Of a stretch of 11,603 nucleotides of DNA, positions 6,468 to 11,603 are shown piece after piece (the first letter of the stretch is position 1; every line of letters starts with the position of its first letter). Made by a program: the position numbers and the translations under genes. The notes under the pieces are model-generated. The model saw nothing but the letters and a program-made list of their open reading frames with translations, was not told the origin of the DNA and searched no databases. This DNA is from UBA6136 sp964344495 (lineage in GTDB: Bacteria > Pseudomonadota > Gammaproteobacteria > Methylococcales > Methylococcaceae), in NCBI GenBank assembly GCA_964344495.1, contig CAYFNI010000073.1, positions 1 through 11,603 of the forward strand. The letters run 5' to 3'.

Positions 6468-9400
6468 ATGGATGCCTGCATGACACACCCCGACACTCTG
6501 CCGTTTCCCCACCGTATTGAAAGCCCCTCCGGGCTGGCCGTGACCCTTCATGCCAACGGCAGTATCGGTCGCTTTGACCATCGGGACCTAGTGCTCAACC
6601 TGTTTCAGGCCAATGCGATGGAGTCGGGCCTGACCCAGCTATACCTGCGGCGCACTGACCGGCCATCGGCTGTTGTGCCGCTGCTGGGGCCGGGCAGTCC
6701 GTCCGGATTTGCCGTGACCGCTGATGGCTGTCGGGTCAGCGGGGAGTGGCTGGGGGTTCGCTTCCAGGTGGCCTTGAGGCTGGCAGCCGCGACGCCGGCC
6801 TGGTTCTGGCATGTCATGCTCGAAAACCAGGGGCCTGAGCCGATCCCGGTCGATCTGATCCACACCCAGGATCTGGGGCTGGCCGCCTACGGGGCGATTC
6901 GGATGAACGAATACTACGTCAGCCAGTATCTCGATCACGCCCCCCTCGAACACCCGCAACGCGGCTGGGTGCTGGCCACGCGCCAGAACCAGGCGGTGGC
7001 GGGGCGCCATCCGTGGTGCCTGATCGGCAGTCTGGGCCGCGGTGTTCGCTATGCGACCGACGCCCTGCAGGTGTTCGGCACCGCCCGTCGCGCCGACCTG
7101 CCTGCCGTGGCTCTGGCAACCGGGCTGCCGGGTGCGCGGCTCCAGCATGAACATGCCCTGGCCGCGATACAGGATGAGCCGGTCGTGCTGGAGCCCGGCG
7201 TTCGGGTCGAGCGCGGCTTTTTCGGCTGGCTGGAATCCCATCACCCCGATGCCACCGGTGCCGGAGATCTGCACTGGGTCGAACAGGCTCTGGCGCTGCC
7301 CGAGGCCCGCCCGCTGCCGCCAGCGGCTGATGACGGAGTCCTGACGCCCGTTGTCAGCCTGTTCTCCTCCTGTCCGGCGCTGGTGTGCGAGGATGCCGGC
7401 GAAGCCGATCTGGATCGCTGGTGGGGGCCGGAACGGCGGGAGGAGGAACGCGAGCATGGGCAGCTGCTATCGTTTTTCGCTGGCCAGCGGTCGCACATTG
7501 TCCTCAAGGCCAAGGACTGCAACGTGCTCCGGCCGCACGGGCATATTTTGCGCTCCGGCGGCACCCTGGAGCCGGACGAGGGCGTCATGACCTCGACCGT
7601 ATGGATGGACGGGGTGTTTCATTCGATGGTCACCCAAGGCCATGTCAGCATTAACCGCTTTCTGTCGACGACGCACAGCTATCTGAGCCTGTTCAGCAGT
7701 CACGGCCAGCGCATCTTCATCGAAACGCAGCAGGGCTGGCGCCGGCTGGGGTTGCCGAGCGCCTTCGAGATGACTCCCGAAGCCTGCCGCTGGTTCTACC
7801 GTCACGCCGGAGGGCTGATTGAGGTTCGCAGTCAGGCCGGTACCGACCGCCATGAATTGACGCTGGAACTCATCGTGCACGAGGGCGAGGCCCTGCGCTG
7901 TTTGGTGTCGCATCATGTTGCCCTGAATGGCGATGACGGCGCCACGACCCAGCCGCTGCGTTACGAGCGGCACGGTGATGACGTGTTCGTGCGGGCTGTG
8001 CCGGACAGTGACGTCGGGCGCCGTTTCCCTGACGGCGGCTTTCGCATCAGTCCGCTGGCCGGGACCGTTTTCGAGCGGGTGGGGAGCGATGAGTTGCTAT
8101 TCGAGGACGGTCAGTCGCGGCAGCAACCGTATCTGTGCCTGCTGACCCCGCCCGCGCGCAGGCTGGGTTTGCGGCTGACCGGCCATTTGCTGGCGCTGCC
8201 CGAGAGTCGCTCGATCACGGCCGATGCCTACTGGCGCGAAAATACTGCTGGACTGACGCTGGCCGCCGATGCGCCGCCGGTCCTGCAGCGGGTGGCCGAG
8301 ATTCTGCCATGGTTCGCTCACAACGCGCTGATTCATTTCCTCGCCCCGCGCGGGCTGGAACAGTATTCCGGCGGCGGCTGGGGTACCCGTGACGTGACCC
8401 AGGGGCCGGTCGAACTGATGTTGGCAATGGGCCGCCCGGGACCGATCCGCGACCTGCTGCTGCGGGTGTTTGGCCAGCAGAATCCAGATGGCGACTGGCC
8501 GCAGTGGTTCATGTTCTTCGAGCGCGAACGCGCCATTCGGCCGGGCGATTCGCACGGTGATGTGGTGTTCTGGCCGCTGCTGGCGCTGGCCCAGTACCTC
8601 CATGCCAGTGGCGATGCGGGTTTGCTGGACGAACGCGTGCCGTTTTTTGTCGCTGATCCGGCCGAGGCCCGTCCGGTCACGCTCTGGCAGCATGTCGAGC
8701 AGGCTTTTACGCTCATTCACGCGCGCGTGATTCCAGGTACCCATCTGGCCGCCTATGGACACGGTGACTGGAACGATTCTCTCCAGCCGGCCGACCCGGC
8801 CATGCGCGAACGGTTATGCAGCGCCTGGACCGTGACGTTGCACTATCAGGTGCTGACCACACTCGCCCAGGCGCTCGGCGATCTCGGACAGACCGAACGC
8901 GCCGGGGCGCTGGAGACCCTGGCGGCCGAGGTTCTGGCGGACTTCCACCGGTATCTGTATGTCGACGACATCGTAACCGGATACGCCTACTTTGAAGCGG
9001 GTGGCGGCATCGATTATCTGCTGCATCCGAGGGATCGTCGCACCGGGTTGTCCTACAGCCTGCTGCCGATGATGCACGCAGTCATCAACGATATGCTGTC
9101 GCCGACGGAAGCTCGGAACCAGCTTGAGGCCATTCGTGCCCACCTGCATGGCCCCGATGGTGCGCATCTGTTCGATCACCCGATGATCTATCGGGGCGGG
9201 CCGATGACGACCTTCCAGCGTGCCGAAAGCAGCAGCTATTTCGGGCGCGAGATCGGCAACATGTATACCCATGCTCATCTGCGGTATGCCGAGGCATTGT
9301 GGCGTTTCGGCGATGCCGAGGGATTTTTTGCCGCGCTGTCGAAGGCGATTCCGATTGATCCTCAGTCGTGGGTACCAGCGGCCGCCCGCCGCCAGGCCAA

Positions 9401-9842
9401 TTGCTATTATTCAAGCTCGGATGCGGCGTTTCCGGACCGTTATCAGGCCTATGACGATTATGCACGGGCACTGACCGGGGAGGTGCCCTTGGAAGGGGGC
9501 TGGCGGGTTTATTCCAGCGGTGCCGGCATTTCGGTCAGCCTGATCCTGCGCTGCCTGTTCGGGCTGCGGCTGTCGACCATGGCGCTCACGGTCGATCCGG
9601 TGCTGCCTGCGGCCTTCAATGGCCAGCGTGTGGAAATGGATCTGGTGGGGCGGCGCTTCGGAATCCACTATACCGTCGGCACGGCCGGCAGCGGCCCACA
9701 GACTCTGGTGCTGAATGGCGCGTCGCTGCCTTTCCGCCGCTTGCCGAATCCCTACCGCACCGGGGGCGTCGAGATCAGGCTGGAACACCTGCGCGAGGCG
9801 CTCATCGAGGGCGTCAATGAATTATGCGTCACGCTCGGATAA
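6468..9842 (+). CDS. GH94-type glycoside phosphorylase, possibly 1,2-beta-oligoglucan phosphorylase-like
   Basis: A 1124-residue protein without a signal peptide, so probably cytoplasmic. Its layout fits GH94: a long beta-rich N-terminal half, a helical (alpha/alpha)6 barrel from about residue 600 to 1000, and a short beta C-terminus. Within the barrel are GWGTRDVTQGPVE (637-649), GDWND (766-770, holding the aspartate that acts as general acid in the family), NCYYSSSDAAF (978-988) and YSSGAGI (1015-1021) near the phosphate site. GH94 enzymes phosphorolyse beta-glucosidic bonds to give a sugar 1-phosphate. Cellobiose and cellobionate phosphorylases are about 800 residues and cyclic glucan synthases about 2800. 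A length near 1100 fits 1,2-beta-oligoglucan phosphorylase (SOGP), but I cannot confirm that specificity. The start may be ATG 6468 or ATG 6480; neither has a strong Shine-Dalgarno sequence. No sugar transporter is adjacent. Confidence 0.8.
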   Translation: MDACMTHPDTLPFPHRIESPSGLAVTLHANGSIGRFDHRDLVLNLFQANAMESGLTQLYLRRTDRPSAVVPLLGPGSPSGFAVTADGCRVSGEWLGVRFQVALRLAAATPAWFWHVMLENQGPEPIPVDLIHTQDLGLAAYGAIRMNEYYVSQYLDHAPLEHPQRGWVLATRQNQAVAGRHPWCLIGSLGRGVRYATDALQVFGTARRADLPAVALATGLPGARLQHEHALAAIQDEPVVLEPGVRVERGFFGWLESHHPDATGAGDLHWVEQALALPEARPLPPAADDGVLTPVVSLFSSCPALVCEDAGEADLDRWWGPERREEEREHGQLLSFFAGQRSHIVLKAKDCNVLRPHGHILRSGGTLEPDEGVMTSTVWMDGVFHSMVTQGHVSINRFLSTTHSYLSLFSSHGQRIFIETQQGWRRLGLPSAFEMTPEACRWFYRHAGGLIEVRSQAGTDRHELTLELIVHEGEALRCLVSHHVALNGDDGATTQPLRYERHGDDVFVRAVPDSDVGRRFPDGGFRISPLAGTVFERVGSDELLFEDGQSRQQPYLCLLTPPARRLGLRLTGHLLALPESRSITADAYWRENTAGLTLAADAPPVLQRVAEILPWFAHNALIHFLAPRGLEQYSGGGWGTRDVTQGPVELMLAMGRPGPIRDLLLRVFGQQNPDGDWPQWFMFFERERAIRPGDSHGDVVFWPLLALAQYLHASGDAGLLDERVPFFVADPAEARPVTLWQHVEQAFTLIHARVIPGTHLAAYGHGDWNDSLQPADPAMRERLCSAWTVTLHYQVLTTLAQALGDLGQTERAGALETLAAEVLADFHRYLYVDDIVTGYAYFEAGGGIDYLLHPRDRRTGLSYSLLPMMHAVINDMLSPTEARNQLEAIRAHLHGPDGAHLFDHPMIYRGGPMTTFQRAESSSYFGREIGNMYTHAHLRYAEALWRFGDAEGFFAALSKAIPIDPQSWVPAAARRQANCYYSSSDAAFPDRYQAYDDYARALTGEVPLEGGWRVYSSGAGISVSLILRCLFGLRLSTMALTVDPVLPAAFNGQRVEMDLVGRRFGIHYTVGTAGSGPQTLVLNGASLPFRRLPNPYRTGGVEIRLEHLREALIEGVNELCVTLG

Positions 9843-9893
9843 TTGGCCGGCAGTGACGCGCGATACCATCACCATGAAAGTCGGGAGACCCCA

Positions 9894-10328
9894 ATGAAAG
9901 CCCATTTGCCACTCGCCTGCGGGTTCTTGGCAGCGATGATGCTGTCCGCCGTTGCCGGAAGCGCGGAGGCCAGGAAACAATCGACCGCAGGTATGCCGGT
10001 TGAGGGCGCTGTCTACTCGGGCGTCGACAAGGACGTCCACTACAAGGAAGTGCTGGAGATCACCAGCGTGCACGGGAGCGAAGTCTTGTTTGATGTGACC
10101 ACGGAAGCGGATTTTGCCGGTATCGGTGAGGTTTGCGAGGGTGAAATCTCCGATGCCAAAGGCCATTACGCAAACGACCAGATCACCTTCTCGGGCGAGG
10201 AGGGCTGCAAGCTCACCGTCCACTTTTCACGCCAGCATGACAGCGTGTCCATTACCGACAACAACTGTCACTACTATCACGGAGCCAACTGTGACTTCGG
10301 CGGCAAGAATCTGCGCCGTGTGAAGTAG
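9894..10328 (+). CDS. Small secreted four-cysteine protein, unknown function
   Basis: A 144-residue protein with a clear Sec signal peptide: MKAH, a hydrophobic stretch and a likely cleavage after AEA at about residue 26. The mature part is mostly beta-strand-like and has exactly four cysteines (81, 105, 125, 133), enough for two disulfides in the periplasm. The C-terminal CHYYHGANCDFGG (125-137) places His126 and His129 between two cysteines, so metal binding is conceivable. The pattern of spaced cysteines ending in C-x-F-x-G recalls small periplasmic beta-barrel proteins, but I cannot assign a family. The start is ATG 9894, with GGGAG at 9883-9887 seven bases upstream. The open frame extends 17 codons further, but only the ATG gives a proper signal peptide. 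It follows the GH94 gene by 51 bases, so it may be the last gene of that unit. Confidence 0.8.
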   Translation: MKAHLPLACGFLAAMMLSAVAGSAEARKQSTAGMPVEGAVYSGVDKDVHYKEVLEITSVHGSEVLFDVTTEADFAGIGEVCEGEISDAKGHYANDQITFSGEEGCKLTVHFSRQHDSVSITDNNCHYYHGANCDFGGKNLRRVK

Positions 10329-10373
10329 TGGTGCTGTTGCCGGTCGGCGAGGGGGCCGGTGTGGCGGCGATAT

Positions 10374-11408
10374 CTAGCGGGGCAGGCGTTCCCGGACCAG
10401 TTGCTCCAGGCAATCGATAAAGCGTGGATGATCGTTGCAGCTGGGCACTAGCTGGACGGTCTCGCCACCTTGGGCTGCGAACAGTGACTGATACTCTTCA
10501 CCGATCTCGATCAGGGTTTCCAGACAGTCGGCTACAAAAGCCGGACTGAACACCAGAAGCTTCTTGGCTCCCTTGTGTGCCCAGTCTTCGATGACCCGAT
10601 CGGAAAACGGTTCGATCCATTTCTTGCTCAGCCGCGACTGGAAGCAGGTCGTGTAGCGGGACTCCGGCAATCCCAGTCGTGCGGCCAGCAGGCGCGAGGT
10701 CGCATAACAGGTCGCCTTGTAGCAATACTGGTTGGCGGGGTTGATCTCGGTTTCGCAGGGCTGATTGATGCAGAGATCGTCCGGATAGACCTTGTCGACC
10801 TGCCGCTCCGGCAGGCCGTGGTAGCTGAACAGGATGTGATCGTAGTCATCCAGCCGGAACTGGCTGGCCCGATCCGCGACCGCATCAATGTAGGCCGGAT
10901 ACTGGTAAAACTGGCTGACGATGCTGATCTCGGGAATCACCCACCAGCGGCGGATGATGTCCATGGCCTTCTCGATGGCGGAGCCGGTGGATGCGCTGGC
11001 ATATTGAGGGAACAGCGGAATGATGATCAGGCGCGTCAGCTGGGCAAGGCGCAGGCGTTCCAGCGCATCCTCCATGGAGGGTTGCTGGTAACGCATGGCC
11101 ATCTCGACCTTGACCTCCTCGCCCAGGCGGGCCTGAAGCAGCTCGCGCGCCCGTTCGGTGTAGGTCAGCAGCGGCGATCGCCCCCCGCTGACGGCCCAGA
11201 GCTGCCGGTAGATCTTGGCCGATTTGGGTGAGCGGAATGGTACGATGATGCCGTTGACCAGCAGTCGCCGAGCCAGCCAGGGGATGTCGATGACCCGGCG
11301 ATCGTTCAGAAATTCGCCGAGATAGCGGGCCACGTCGAGGGTCGATGGGCTGTTGGGCGTACCGAGCTGCAGCAGCAGGACACCGGTTCTGGAGGGTAGG
11401 GCAGTCAT
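10374..11408 (-). CDS. hemH: Ferrochelatase with a four-cysteine insertion
   Basis: A 344-residue ferrochelatase, which inserts ferrous iron into protoporphyrin IX in the last step of protoheme synthesis. Family landmarks are the start LLLQLGTP (11-18), the substrate-pocket stretch LFPQYASASTGS (132-143), the catalytic histidine in FSYHGLPER (H197), TTCFQSRL (253-260) and FVADCLETLIEI (291-302) with conserved E297. Compared with E. coli HemH, the segment after H197 carries an extra stretch of about 20 residues with four cysteines at 213, 218, 229 and 234 (CX4C-X10-CX4C). This resembles the internal motif of a described class of [2Fe-2S] bacterial ferrochelatases. The start is ATG 11408, which gives the usual family length and has a GGA nine bases upstream. 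An in-frame ATG at 11477 would add 23 unconserved residues. The stop is TAG at 10374, convergent with the secreted-protein gene. Confidence 0.93.
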   Translation of the reverse strand: MTALPSRTGVLLLQLGTPNSPSTLDVARYLGEFLNDRRVIDIPWLARRLLVNGIIVPFRSPKSAKIYRQLWAVSGGRSPLLTYTERARELLQARLGEEVKVEMAMRYQQPSMEDALERLRLAQLTRLIIIPLFPQYASASTGSAIEKAMDIIRRWWVIPEISIVSQFYQYPAYIDAVADRASQFRLDDYDHILFSYHGLPERQVDKVYPDDLCINQPCETEINPANQYCYKATCYATSRLLAARLGLPESRYTTCFQSRLSKKWIEPFSDRVIEDWAHKGAKKLLVFSPAFVADCLETLIEIGEEYQSLFAAQGGETVQLVPSCNDHPRFIDCLEQLVRERLPR

Positions 11409-11538
11409 GTGAGGGGTTCCGCAGGGGTGTGAGCCAACTCGCCTCCCGGATCGATGAGTCTCTGCCGGGGGATGCATGGCATCATTCTAGCAAACCCGCG
11501 GGTATCGACGAGCGGTCAGGTATCTGTCAGCGCAGAAG

Positions 11539-11603
11539 TCAGCTCTTTCGCAACCGGAAGGCCGAGATTTCGTTTCTGAGCTCGTCGATGGCGCCTTCCA
11601 GAC
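11539..11603 (-). CDS. 3' end of an unidentified minus-strand gene
   Basis: Read from the right edge on the minus strand, an open frame encodes about 21 residues, ending in LRNEISAFRLRKS, before a TGA at 11539-11541. The composition (Glu, Asp, Leu, Arg) looks like a helical or coiled-coil C-terminus, not random translation. It lies upstream of hemH on the same strand, 130 bases from the chosen hemH start. Too little is visible to name the protein. Confidence 0.4.
   Translation of the reverse strand, partial: LEGAIDELRNEISAFRLRKS

Noticed and set aside
10329..10373. CCGG-rich repeat between the secreted-protein gene and hemH as a bidirectional terminator
   Set aside because: Only short CCGG self-complementary pieces are present, with no stable stem followed by T residues on either strand.

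Overview
This 11.6 kb window is GC-rich chromosomal DNA, most likely from a gammaproteobacterium. Two things support that placement. The first is a hemX-hemY pair with overlapping start and stop codons. The second is a divergent block, engB on one side and cytochrome c4, dsbA and an EEP-family hydrolase on the other, an order I recall from Pseudomonas-like genomes. I cannot name a genus. No transposase, integrase, tRNA, rRNA, CRISPR array or phage gene is visible. Coding density is high, and nearly all antisense open frames are high-GC shadows.

Layout. Positions 1-2760 (+): the Ala/Pro-rich 3' end of a probable hemX, then hemY (221-1510), then a Wzt-type polysaccharide-export ATPase (1540-2760) with no permease beside it. 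Positions 2787-4997 (-), in transcription order: a diheme cytochrome c4 (4401-4997), the periplasmic thiol oxidase DsbA (3652-4299) and an EEP-fold hydrolase (2787-3590). Positions 5154-5762 (+): engB/yihA, the ribosome-assembly GTPase, divergent from cytochrome c4 across a 156-base promoter region. Positions 5763-6048: a gap without a protein gene. It holds a strong intrinsic terminator oriented for a minus-strand transcript, several other stem-loops, and no minus-strand gene to account for the terminator. Positions 6049-10328 (+): a four-helix membrane protein, a 1124-residue GH94-type phosphorylase and a small secreted four-cysteine protein, closely spaced and possibly one transcript. Positions 10374-11408 (-): ferrochelatase hemH with a four-cysteine insertion. 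The last 65 bases hold the 3' end of an unidentified minus-strand gene.

How the genes relate. Several serve heme and cell-envelope redox biology: hemX/hemY and hemH in heme synthesis, cytochrome c4 as a heme protein, and DsbA as the oxidase for exported proteins. They lie in separate transcription units. The GH94 unit points to use or remodelling of beta-glucan oligosaccharides in the cytoplasm. The Wzt-like ATPase points to polysaccharide export encoded elsewhere.

The best candidate for something undescribed is the 5763-6048 gap. It has the same position and orientation relative to engB as the Spot 42 (E. coli) and ErsA (Pseudomonas) small RNAs, but polA, which normally sits beyond that RNA, is replaced here by other genes. 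The four-cysteine ferrochelatase and the orphan GH94 unit come next.
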